A stretch of 31,170 bases of DNA. It comes from Pyrrhoderma lamaoense. Its lineage: Eukaryota > Basidiomycota > Agaricomycetes > Hymenochaetales > Hymenochaetaceae. Shown here piece by piece: positions 1-9,697 of the stretch; within the stretch, counting starts at the first letter, position 1; each line of letters begins with the position of its first letter. Both the position numbers and the translations under genes were made by a program. The DNA lies in NCBI GenBank assembly GCA_002794735.1, contig NBAZ01000059.1, forward strand, positions 1-31,170, written 5' to 3'. The notes beneath the pieces are model-generated. The model was given only the letters and a program-made list of their open reading frames with translations, was not told where the DNA came from and searched no databases.

Positions 1-8
1 GACAAGCT

Positions 9-790
9 TTATTCTTTCTGTGTGAGATAGAGTACAGTTCTGATACACATCAACAAGTTCATCAAATATGTAGAGATAGATAACCATGCTTTTATTATCA
101 TGTATTTTCTGTGCCAGCTATCAAAAAGTGTTTGCTGCTGCAAAAAATCTTTGAGCTGCACAGTCATCTTGTCTATCCATTTTTTCAACATCTTGATAAA
201 ACAAGAGCCCATCAAGAACAAGTAGATGAGCCCCTGAACACAAGTTATTGCAAAACATTTTGAGCACATGCTTAGAATCTTGTAGCATCACAATTGACTA
301 TTCATTGTAAACAGGCACATCAAGATTAATTTCTGGGGCACATCCTTTATCTGGCGAGTCAAAATTATAGGTCTTGATGCTATTGGAATTCTTGAGTAGA
401 AGTCTTTGAATAGTGCGTTTTTTTTCTGTACCATTGCAAGAATAACTAGCAACCCAAATAACTCTGGATGAGAGCTGTCATATAATGGTTTTTGCGTACT
501 CAACAAGTTTTTCCAATTTAATATCATCATAAATTGGGAGAGCTGCAAGCACGATAGGAGGAACTTTGGTTTTACTTATAAAGAAAGTATATGGATTGTC
601 ATTAGTGATTACATAACCCAAACTCTTGACAATATTAATGATACCCTCCTGTATACACTCTCAAGAAGACTACTATTGTATACACTTGCCCACAGAAAAG
701 AAGGTCTAGACCACTTGTTTTAAGGATTGTGTCAAGTTTTTTCATATATTCTTGAAGAAGCAGATGATGCCAGTTTGGTTGTCTACAAAC
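9..790 (-). pseudogene. Decayed repeat-family ORF, possibly transposase-like
   Basis: No intact frame exists, but reading the minus strand across three frames gives a continuous protein-like relic. The piece at about 660-485 reads into a segment with PYTFFISKTKVPPIVLAALP. A second frame at about 450-300 contains SYSCNGTEKKRTIQRLLL. A third, at about 287-130, contains MLQDSKHVLKMF and then VEKMDRQDDCAAQRFF. From memory these motifs recur, in this order, in a large uncharacterised family of Agaricomycete repeat proteins. I cannot confirm this without a search and do not know the biochemical role. A DDE-type transposase is only a guess. At least two frame changes and in-frame stops make it a dead copy, and it runs toward the left edge of the window. 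Confidence 0.45.
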
Positions 791-1122
791 AAAAATAATA
801 ATAATTCTTTGAGATAATGAGTACTCATTTGACTTATAATATTGCTTGCTTGCCTACCCTTTTGTACTTCTGATTAATAGAAACATGGTTCTGCATCACA
901 AGTGGTGCAACTTGTTATTGTGATGCCTCTAAAAAGACGACATAAGAGTTTCTTCTACCTTTTCTGTCTTTAAAAGTTTGTTGAGTAGCACTTTCATCTC
1001 CTCTAAAGTCTGTTGTTTGCTTCTCCTTACCCTGCTTCCTTGACCACACTTGTCTCCTTTTTTTTCTTCTTCCCTTGTCATCACTTCTTTAGTTTTCCAG
1101 GTTGAAAATAAACTATTATTGC

Positions 1123-1151
1123 TGTTGTTGTTGTTGTTGTTGTTGTTGTTT
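1123..1151. repeat. (GTT)n microsatellite
   Basis: About nine uninterrupted trinucleotide units. On the minus strand they read as an asparagine run inside a short open frame (929-1183). The homopolymer peptide is a by-product of the repeat and does not support a gene. Confidence 0.9.
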
Positions 1152-1279
1152 GAGTACCTCCACCCACTATAGCATTTGTTCATGCAGTGACTCTTTAAAG
1201 TGCATTTTAAGCAAAGTTCTATTCACTTATATTGTTCTATTTCTGCTTGTGGCATGAGTGTGAGTGTGGGTGTTGTTTA

Positions 1280-1690
1280 TAGGGCATCCACTTCTATTGC
1301 ATCTTTCTTAGTGTGTTCAGTAGTGAAGTTGTTTGTGGATGTAGTTGCTTCTCTAATATGTTGTAAGTTTGTACAAACTGTACTCGTTTGGGTGATAAAT
1401 TGACTGAGTATCTGTGCATGTGGGATAATAGCGACCATATGTTCTTTAATTTCTTTAATAAGGTCATTTTTATATTGACTTGCCAAAGCACCATTGCTCC
1501 ACCCTGTTATGTCTGCTAGCTATTGGAATTCCACTATATATGCCTCAATGTCCTTGTAGCTGTTAAGCTTGAGTGCGCAAATAGACCACTCTGCATTGCC
1601 CTTTCTATCAACTGGTTCAAAATGCCAAAAGAGCTGGTAATTGTCTTCAAGGATATCTTTATTAGTAATGTTAAATGTATAATTGTATAC
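1280..1690 (-). pseudogene. Relic of Ty3/Gypsy gag (capsid region)
   Basis: Reading the minus strand from about 1690 down gives a gag-capsid-like stretch. It contains FEPVDRKGNAEW (near 1623-1588), then YKDIEAYIVEFQ with an in-frame stop, then LADITGWSNGALASQY and KNDLIKEIKEHM (near 1510-1430). Gypsy gag proteins typically have this order: a 'RF.P.D....A...L..L.Q' stretch, 'Y...F..LA..TGW...AL...F..GL' and 'I...'. I recognise the pattern from family knowledge, not from a search. No convincing zinc knuckle or protease follows downstream on the minus strand (below 1280). The piece is short and carries stops, so it is a fossil of an element unrelated to the intact-length Gypsy1 further right. 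Confidence 0.5.
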
Positions 1691-1699
1691 TCTTGGTTG

Positions 1700-2339
1700 A
1701 ATTAGCTAACAGAGAATACAACAATCATTGACTTGAAAGTGAAGAAAAATATCTTGTATTATGATATAAATGATAACAATATAATGCTTATTAATACAGA
1801 AGATGGTTTAAGAGCTGGTCTCTTGATGAACTTTGAAAACACAATAGACCTCTTAAATGAGAATACAGCAGAGGCTGTAAAAAAAAGAATGGTAAAGTTT
1901 GTGAATAACACTCATTATCTGCATCTACTGACTGTATCTATAAAAGAATTGTTATGAACATATTCCAAGGGTCAAATGACACTTAGGTAAAAGGGGGTTC
2001 TTCCTGTGTGGTCAACCAATTAAGTGAAGCCTAACTTGATGACCTGTGATGAAAGTAACAATAACACCAGACCATTGCTTAGTGCTAAAGAAGTAATACC
2101 AAGAGTTTGGGAAACAACAAGCTAGTATGGAATGCTCTCTGTTAGAACTTTTTTTTAGAAGTATCCTTAACTCTGTATCCAAGTTCTCTAATTAACAATG
2201 TCTCACCTTGCTTTTGAGAACCTCTGAACTAAACCTATTTTCTTTTTTATAAGGATGTTTCAGGCCAGCTAGTCAGGCTAAAATAACCACTAATAGATTT
2301 TTTCAACAAAGATCAGATTGCCTCTTTTAAGCAAATTAC
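1700..2339. other. AT-rich stretch without recognisable gene
   Basis: Only a 74-codon plus-strand frame (1733-1957) is present. It resembles nothing I know and has no flanking signals. If the gag relic below and the LTR-like sequence above belong to one minus-strand element, this would be its leader. That is conjecture. Confidence 0.4.
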
Positions 2340-2705
2340 AATGAGTAACAAGGTACAGCTTAAAGCGTGATAATCAAAAGACAAATTTAGGGTAAGAAGC
2401 CACAGTTTTATTAGCTGTTTTTTGGCCCTGAACTTCTGCTTCTTTTATACTCCACAAGACCCTTGATCTTTGACTAATCTACTGACTACTTATAGTAATC
2501 TGCTGCCTTCTATGCCTTCAACTTTACTGAACCTTAACTGTGCATTGCTGTGCAAGTGCTGCAGATAGCTGCACATTACTAAGGCTAAAACTGTGCATTG
2601 CTGTGCTGGCTGTTTTGTCCTGAGAATCTTGATAGATCTAGATTAAGCTCTGCTAACTCTTCTGTTTCAGTCTCTTTTGTGCTAGCTTGGAGCATAAATT
2701 GACCA
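2340..2705 (-). repeat. Possible degenerate LTR (minus orientation)
   Basis: On the minus strand a purine tract (complement of 2706-2715, GAGAGAGGGG) is followed immediately by TGGTCAATTT. This is the usual polypurine tract/TG layout at the start of a 3' LTR. Inside lie a TATAAAAG box (complement of 2442-2449) and an AATAAAA-type poly(A) signal about 35 bp later (complement of 2406-2412). A repeated U3-like 18-mer occurs at 2537-2554 and 2589-2606, 52 bp apart. The far end is not resolved and no second LTR copy lies in the window, so this stays tentative. It could be a solo LTR or the LTR of the element that left the gag relic at 1280-1690. Confidence 0.35.
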
Positions 2706-2717
2706 CCCCTCTCTCAT

Positions 2718-4569
2718 TCATACTTAGTATTAGTGTTGTCTCTGTTCCACTCTTGACCACTAAAATATAATTCTAAGAAAGTAACTTGTAAGGTGCTGAG
2801 TGCTCTCAGAAGAAGATTAATAAGCACATCTGTTCTATGCCTAGTATTCTTATTGTACTGAGCCAGGAACTCTGTTACATCTTGTTGTCTGATAAACTCA
2901 AAGAAATTGAGTTGTATGAGTTCATACAGATGCTGCTTTTCTGTAGCAGCAGCTTCAAAAAGTGTGGAAGTGTGAGAAACCAAGGCACTAGGACAAAAAT
3001 AATTATGACTGGACCAGGTTATATACACTAACACTTCCCACTTGAATTAAGAAGTTCTATCTGAACTAAGTAAACTGATAGATCTGGTAAAACAGTTTCT
3101 CCAAGTGTTAGAGTGTACTTCAAAGATAAAAAAAGGATAATTTCATTTAGCAGTGGAAAAGATCATAACAAGTGTGATCTACAGTAACACAGTATTGGCA
3201 ATTAATCCCAGAGTGTAGTTGAACAAGTGCCCTTATAAATGAATAGCCTGATTGCACAGAGTACATTTATGTTCAGCTTGGACAAATCTTCCAGCTCCTC
3301 CTAGTAAGGACCCCATAGCTTGATCTCACCAAGTAGTAATTCTAGTTATAGGGTTCTGATTAGATAAGGGCCCCATTAGATAATCCTTCATAATAGTTCA
3401 GTCCAATATTCTTCTTTCTTTCTATTAAGTCAACCCTCTCATTGTAAACAAGTCCTCCTAAATCAAACTCTAACAGGTGGCATATAATGTACTTGGGATC
3501 AATTAATCAGTTGTTTAATATATAATTTTATTTGTCTTAGGAACATTTGTTTTAAAATATTATAAAAGAATTGTTAATCACTTGCAACTTGAAAAACAAT
3601 GCTCTATACAAAAATTATTGAATTAAAAGGTTTACAAAACTGTGCAGTTAAAGAGTTAGCTATTAGTGATGTGATTATGTTGTTCCTTGTTTAGATACTG
3701 TTAGGTCCATGTGTGTTCTTGTACTTAATGGCCTTCTAGATAAAAAACAATGACTACATGCACCAAATGACATGTAGCACCAGCTTGAGTGACACATAAA
3801 AAATAATGTGGAGAGTAGCAAAATCATAATTGTTGATAGCACTTGGATGCAAGTGCAAGATCTGGCTGGATATGCTAAAAGTTGTCAAAAATGATGTGAT
3901 ATGTGCCAAGTCCAGCAGCAATAACAATAACCTGATGACCTGTTTATAGTGCAAAGTTGGTGCTACTTGAATTGAGACTAGCACTAGTATGACATAGACT
4001 GGCCTTAGTTTTGGTACAATGCAGGCCCAAAGCTACATACATTTTTGTAAAGCAAGTGGAGCAAGCCAACTAGTACCAAAGCTTGAAGAGAATCTTTGTC
4101 TAGTTTTGGCAGCACTATGCTTATTGGAGAAAAGAAAATGTCTGCTCATATACCAAAACTAATAATGATATAACAAAACACGTACATTTGTTTTGCTCAA
4201 CATTGTTCTCTCTTGACACTCAGTTTAAGGTGAACAAGCCTTTAAGCATCCTTCCTAACAGCTGTATAAGAAAGAAGAATAAAGAAGAAAACAGAATTGG
4301 AAGAAGAAAACAGAATCATTTGTTCATCTATGACCTGATTATCTTAGAGTTTCTGTTATTGATAGAGGAGACACTCACTATTGCAAATCCTGATTATCTA
4401 ATATCTGCAGATTCTCTGTTGTGAATAGCAGGTTATCTACTTTCCCAACTATATTGTCACTAGATTCAATGACCACCTCTTTCTAAAATGTATTATTTTG
4501 AGAAACATTGTGACATTGTATCCATTCAAGAAAAAGTGCTGAAAATCAAATAGTTGGTAGACTTGTATT
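2718..4569. other. AT-rich region, no supported gene
   Basis: Open frames here are at most 106 codons, overlap on both strands and show no family I recognise. Minus-strand fragments around 3250-3500 look faintly protein-like. An example is a Cys-X2-Cys stretch, CTLCNQAIHL, near 3260-3230. They are interrupted by stops and may be more transposon debris. I see no RNA gene. Confidence 0.4.
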
Positions 4570-4574
4570 ACTAT
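4570..4574. repeat. Left target-site duplication ACTAT (Gypsy1)
   Basis: ACTAT directly precedes the 5' LTR and is repeated exactly at 13824-13828, directly after the 3' LTR. A 5-bp duplication is typical of Gypsy integrase. It shows that both ends of the element are original. Confidence 0.92.
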
Positions 4575-4886
4575 TGTGCCATATAGGGAAGGCTAGCGAT
4601 CGCCGTTGGCCTCATATTTTCGCTTTTTATGGTAATAATGCACTTAGATACTAATTAGGAACGCACCAATTAGGAAATAGGTTACTTAGATATATTAGGA
4701 AGCGCCAATCCCTACTAGATTGGGCGCGTTTTTCCTTGTATTAGACAGACATCTACTACGACTACAACGACACCGTACTACTGAGTGTAGCTTTTCTTTT
4801 CTTATATCGTGCTTGCTTCCCTATACCTGCCTTCCTTATTATCTACCCTACCAACGCGACCGTGTCCCCATTGGGTCGAACTTACA
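4575..4886 (+). repeat. Gypsy1 5' LTR
   Basis: Starts TGTGCCATAT and ends CGAACTTACA, with a partner at 13512-13823. It contains three short ATTAGGA repeats (about 4653-4700) and an inverted repeat, GCGCCAATC (4702-4710) and GATTGGGCGC (4718-4727), that would fold as a stem with a 7-nt loop and one bulge. TTATATCG near 4803 is a weak TATA candidate. I could not place the U3/R/U5 borders. Confidence 0.93.
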
Positions 4887-4888
4887 TC

Positions 4889-4906
4889 TGGCTGCCCCTC
4901 TGAGGC
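4889..4906 (+). other. Candidate primer-binding site (Gypsy1)
   Basis: TGGCTGCCCCTCTGAG begins two bases after the LTR. TGG would pair with a tRNA 3' CCA, and the position is right for a minus-strand primer. I could not assign it to a specific tRNA from memory. Matching the reverse complement to the 3' ends of this genome's tRNAs would settle it. Confidence 0.4.
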
Positions 4907-5038
4907 AGGTTCAAAAGCAGCACGCTGGATACAACAAAAAGAAAGAAAAAACTAACTACTTCTACTAACCCCTCTTTAAGCCCACAATCTTCCATTGTAG
5001 ACTTAAATCCATCATTAGACATTCACGAGCCATGTAGA

Positions 5039-6357
5039 TTGTCTCAGCGACTTCTAGAAAAACAATCACAGATTGCCACGTCACTACGCCAAGTAGTCAC
5101 CTCTCACAAGCCAGAAAGGGAAGCTCGAGCAGCAAGAATAGGCTCAAGTGAGGAGAGTGATAAAAGGGTGGAGGACGAGACATTTAGAGACAGAGACAAC
5201 AGAAGCCCACAAACAGACATTTTTGACAGTGCAGAAGTGTCACAGATTCTAAGTACTTCCCCTTTTGACCAATCTCTGTTTCCAACCGGAAACAACTCTG
5301 ACAATCTTGACTCTGAAGAAGAGTCAGAATCAGTTAATCCTTCGCAGCTAAACACACTTTCAACCTCGTTTGCAGAGCCATTTGCAGCTTCTTTAACTTA
5401 CAAATTTCCTTCACCTTCTAAAGCAGGTACTTCTATTCTAGGACATCAAGTGGCATTAACTGGGCCAACCATGTCAAACATTCCATCCGGAAATAATACT
5501 GGTGGGGCGCCATCACCAAATCCGGTAAACATCTTACCAGTAGGGAACCCTCCAGTACCCTTTTCAAGAGATGCACCACGTTTGGTAACAGACAACTCAC
5601 GAGGATTCTGGGGATTTATTGATCGAATAGACAGCATTAATGTGCAGTTCTATGATGGATCACTCAAACAGGGTAAAGCCTTACTTCTTTCATATGCTGA
5701 ACGTTATGACACTAGATTATGGGTAAATTTGGATGAATGGGATGACAAAAACTGCACGTGGGATAAGCTGGCAGAAGCCATTTGTCAGCTTTATCCAGGG
5801 TTGACTGGATGAAAGAGTACCCTTTCGGGTCTTCGTCAGTTAGTCTCTAATCAGGCAAATAAGGAAATCCTGACAGAGGGCGAGTTTAACATGTATTATA
5901 TTGACTTTATGACACATTACAGAGCCTTGTACCAAGAACGGAAACTGTCCGAAGAGGCAGGTACAAGGATGTTTTGGGAAGGCTTACAACCCAATTTCCA
6001 GGAACAGATCTTATACCGGCTGAAGACAATATATCCACAGCATGACCTAGAGCTTTTCTACTCTCGACAAGAGATCAAAGAAGCAGCAGCATGGCTTTTT
6101 AAAGCACGAAATCTAGGGTACCTCTCTAGAGGAGCTTCATCATCCCGATTAGGCGAAATGTCTGCACCAGCAGCACGAGAAACAACACCACGACCTTGGT
6201 CCTTGTCACCAATGCCATTTCCACCTATGGCTAGAGTATCGGTACCACCATCTATCCCGATTAAGCAGGAGCCAGTGGCACAATCGGTTGTCAACCCGAT
6301 GTATACCCAAGAAGAGGTGTATGCAATGCTTCGAGGACAGAAAAAGTATCCCAAGAT
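5039..6357 (+). pseudogene. gag: Gypsy1 gag (matrix/capsid part), broken
   Basis: The frame is open well upstream of 5039, but no ATG in that frame precedes it. The visible frame begins at TTG (5039), and the nearest upstream ATG (5032) is out of frame and followed at once by TAG. The N-terminal half is Ser/Thr/Pro/acidic-rich. The capsid-like part covers about 5580-6110 (FWGFIDRIDSINVQFYDGS, then LWVNLDEWDDKNCTWDKL, then EGLQPNFQEQILYRLK). A single TGA at 5810-5812 splits the frame, and the sequence stays in the same frame afterwards to TAG at 6424. The protein-like signal leaves this frame near 6340-6357, just before the zinc knuckle, which lies in the -1 frame. The role would be particle assembly. 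It is non-functional as written unless the stop is read through. Confidence 0.8.
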
Positions 6358-7584
6358 TGCAATTATTGTTGGGATAAAAGCCATATGCGGAAAAGTTGTC
6401 CAGCATTTGAAGCTGACAAGGTAGCAGGCAAATGTATAGAGATAGCTAATCGGATTTACATTCCAGGTCAAAATACAGAGTTCCATAAGGAGAAGGGCAT
6501 CTCAATGAAAGAGGCAATTCAACGGTACTGGTCATCGAGAGCACCAATACCTAATAGGGCTGATGGCGGAGTGGCAACTTCACCTGCTAGTATCTCTTTC
6601 TTATCTGCACTGGAGTCTACTGAAGTAGCAGCGGGATATGCTGTTGCTGCAGGACGACGAAAACAGACAGATAGAAATGAGCAGTCTCAAAAAGGCAAGA
6701 GAAAGGCTCAAGAACCCGAGGGAGGAGTTGAGGCTGTTATTTCCTCATTAGGAAGTAAGCCAAATAAAGATACAGCTAATATTGAAGAGAATGTTTCTAG
6801 CAACCGGATTAGGTATCGAGCACCTATTGAGGAACAGGTGCGTGTTGAGGACATATATGGACGGATGAATAAAGGCCAGATTACATTGACCTTGGAGGAA
6901 ATTATGGGAATTTCTCCTTCTCTTCGTAAATATGCTACTGACCAACTTAGGGCACACCGAATTGAGGGAGTTAACTTATTGGGAAGTGATCCCAAAGAGG
7001 AAGACAGAGAAGAGGATGACGAGTCAGATCAGGAAGCTGACTATCATCGAGCTGTCAGAGAGACCGAAAAGGTCTTACAGCAAATGGATTGCCAAATTAG
7101 GCAAGAAGCGTATGAGATGGATGGACAAGTTGCACATGTTTGCCCATTACGGGTTGTGGACCTAAAGTTGGATGATGGCACAGATGTAAAAGGAATTATA
7201 GATGATGGAGCATCTATGGTAATTATTCGGAGAGATATTGTTGAGCGAGCTGGGCTCATTATTGACCCCAAAGATAGACGCATCGTTGAGGATGCAAATG
7301 GGGGCAAGACAAATATGGTTGGAGTTGTACATAATTGTGGACTTCATATTCAAGGTGTTCGATTTGTCTTCACTGCACATGTGGTGGAGTCAGCACCATT
7401 TGAGGTTTTATTGGGATTACCTCTTATGTTCGACAATGGGTGTCGAAAAGAGTACGAGTTTAAGGGGAACAACATGACAATTACGTTCTGTGACCCAAAG
7501 AACCCATTAAAGACAATAAAGGTTCTTACTCATGCTCGGGGAGCACGCCTTATTTCAAAAGGGTCGGTTCGAAGTTTTCAGTAG
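6358..7584 (+). pseudogene. pol: Gypsy1 nucleocapsid knuckle plus aspartic protease
   Basis: This frame is -1 relative to gag. It opens with a zinc knuckle of the form C-X2-C-X4-H-X4-C (CNYCWDKSHMRKSC, 6358-6399), the RNA-binding nucleocapsid signature. An acidic, charged linker follows (DPKEEDREEDDESDQEADYH, about 6985-7047). Then comes a retropepsin-like domain with IIDDGASMVIIRRDI at about 7195-7239 and LLGLPLMFDNG near 7410-7440. The catalytic triplet reads DDG where DSG or DTG is usual, which is odd and could be inactivating or family-specific. The frame ends at TAG (7582-7584). The protein continues in the -1 frame from about 7581, so this end is a frameshift and not the natural C-terminus. 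Confidence 0.78.
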
Positions 7585-9480
7585 TCGATGAGCTAGCAAG
7601 ATGTTGGGGAGACGCTGAGAACATTTCCAAATATGGAAAGCGGTTTTATTGTACCAATATGTCATATACATATTATTTAAAGGAGAGAACTAATTGGGAA
7701 GAGCTAGAAAAGGTCTTAGAGCTGAGTCCAGAACCAGCTAGCTATGTATATAAACCGGTAGCCCGAAAGGTGTGACCAGTAGCAACCTTAGACATTGGGA
7801 GAAGTATAGGATTGTATGGAGACGTAATCCTGAGGAGTTGGCAAGCATGCCTATTATTCCTTTGAAGCCAGGGCCATTGCGCCTAAAAGGGAAGTTTACA
7901 GAAGAGTGGATGGAGAAACTAGAGATAAATAAGGAAGGATTTTTGACAGAAGCGGAAACAGACATTGTGAAGTTTTTGCTTAATGAACATGAAGGAGTCC
8001 TAGCATGGGAAGCCTCGGATAGAGGTGTGTTTAAAGAGGAGTTCTTTGAACCAATTCGGTTTCCAACGGTTTTTCACAAACCATGGAGTCGAAAGAATAT
8101 TCCGATTCCACCTGGAATCATGGAAGAGGTGATAGAGATTTTCAAGGAAAAGATTGCAAATGGAGCAATTGAGCCTTCGAATTCACCTTATCGGAGCACA
8201 TGGTTTTGTGTTGTGAAGAAAGACAAGAAAAGTTTGCGTTTGGTCTTTGACTTACAAGACCTAAATCGGGTATCAATACGAGATGCAGCAATGCCGCCAT
8301 TCATGGAACTTTTGGCAGAGCAATTTAGTGGATCAGCCATCTATACCAATTTGGATTTTGATGTGGCATTTGATCAGCGGAAGATTCATCCAGAGTCTCG
8401 CAACATGACTACTTTCAATACCCCTTTAGGGTCTTTTCGTCTTACAGTTTTACCAATGGGGTATACAAACTCCCCACAGATTATGCACAATGACGTGACT
8501 TTTATTCTTCAGGATGAAATTCCTAAGAATGTTCTTGTATATATTGATGATGCCGGAATTGGCGGACAGAAAGAGAAGTATGAGAAAGCAGATGGAATAT
8601 ATGAGGAAGTTGCACCAGGAGTGCGGCGTTTTGTTTGGGAGCATATTCAGGTGGTGAATCGTGTGTTAACACGTATTCATGCATATGGAGGGACTATTTC
8701 TGCAAAGAAGTTGCGGATTTGTAAAGAGGACGGAGAGTTGCTTGGACATAAATGTACTTATGAAGGAAGAATACCAGATGAGGGAAAAGTACAGAAAATT
8801 AGAGACTGGCCACCATGCACATCGGTGACAGAGGTTAAAGGCTTTCTGGGTACAGCTGGAGTACTTAGAATTTTTATTAAGGGATTTTCCATGTTGGCTC
8901 GACCATTGACGCTGCTTACTCGAAAGCACAAAATTTTCCATTTTGGGAAATTAGAGCAACAAGCCATGGAACGGATAAAAGAGGCAATTATCCAATGCCC
9001 GGCATTAAAGCCTATTGACTACAAGTCAGAAATGGAAGTTGTACTTCAGGTGGACTCTTCAGTCATTGGAGTCGGTTGGATTTTAGGCCAAGAAAATATA
9101 GACAAGAAACGGCGTATAAACCGTTTTGGATCTATTAATTGGTCCGAAGTAGAAGCTCGTTATTCACAGGCCAAAATTGAGTTATTTGGTCTATTTCGAG
9201 CAATGAGAGCCTGTAGGCTTTATTTGTATGGAGCACGAAACTTAGTGGTGGAGGTTGATGCTAAGTATATAAAGGGAATGTTGAACAACCCAGACCTTCA
9301 ACCCTAGCGTGATTAACCGGTGGATTGCTGCTATTTTACTATTTACTTTCACTCTTAAACATGTCCCGGGACACAACTTTCCACCAGATGGATTGTCTCG
9401 GCGACCAAAAGCAGACAATGATCCACAAGAGGAAGATGATTATGAGGAATGGATTGATAAAGCATATGCCTTTTACGGAA
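7581..9480 (+). pseudogene. pol: Gypsy1 reverse transcriptase and RNase H, frameshifted
   Basis: A linker in one frame (7581-7776, ending TGA) continues into the long RT frame 7772-9307 by another -1 change. RT landmarks are PYRSTWFCVVKKDKKSLRLV (fingers), NLDFDVAFDQRKIHPESRNM, LPMGYTNSPQ and the catalytic YIDD (8540-8551, residues 257-260 from the GTG at 7772). The connection/RNase H part begins near VVLQVDSSVIGVGWILGQ (about 9035-9090), with the usual first Asp in QVDSS. The frame stops at 9305-9307. The RNase H end (VINRWIAAILL, then HVPGHNFPPDGLSR) resumes one frame on, at 9309-9400. The enzyme would copy RNA to cDNA and degrade the template. The RT core reads as intact, but the polyprotein does not. 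Confidence 0.87.
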
Positions 9481-9697
9481 TGGAAGTGTATGCTGAAGCG
9501 AGGCAGAATGGAGCCAGTGGGATTTCCAGAAATGGAAAAGACTGTGGAAGCAGAAAGACGTCTAGACCGGGTGAAACTTACTTGTCAAACCCACTAGCAC
9601 TACCAAAGATGGAAACTGAGGATGGGAAGGATCAGGGAAGAAAAATCAGGAGCTTCGTTCGTTATGCACAGAAGTTCTTTTTGAGAAAAGGACAGCT

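Noticed and set aside
929..1183. 84-codon minus frame with an asparagine run
   Set aside because: Most of its character comes from the GTT microsatellite, and no family or signals support it.
1733..1957. 74-codon plus-strand frame
   Set aside because: AT-rich composition, no recognisable motif, no flanking promoter or intron signals.
2714..3034. 106-codon minus frame ending at the LTR-like purine tract
   Set aside because: Its position could suit the pol end of an old element, but I found no RT, RNase H or integrase motif in it.
4188..4424. 78-codon plus-strand frame with a repeated GAAGAAAACAGAAT stretch
   Set aside because: The repeat is a short local duplication and the frame resembles nothing known, so it is likely chance in AT-rich DNA.
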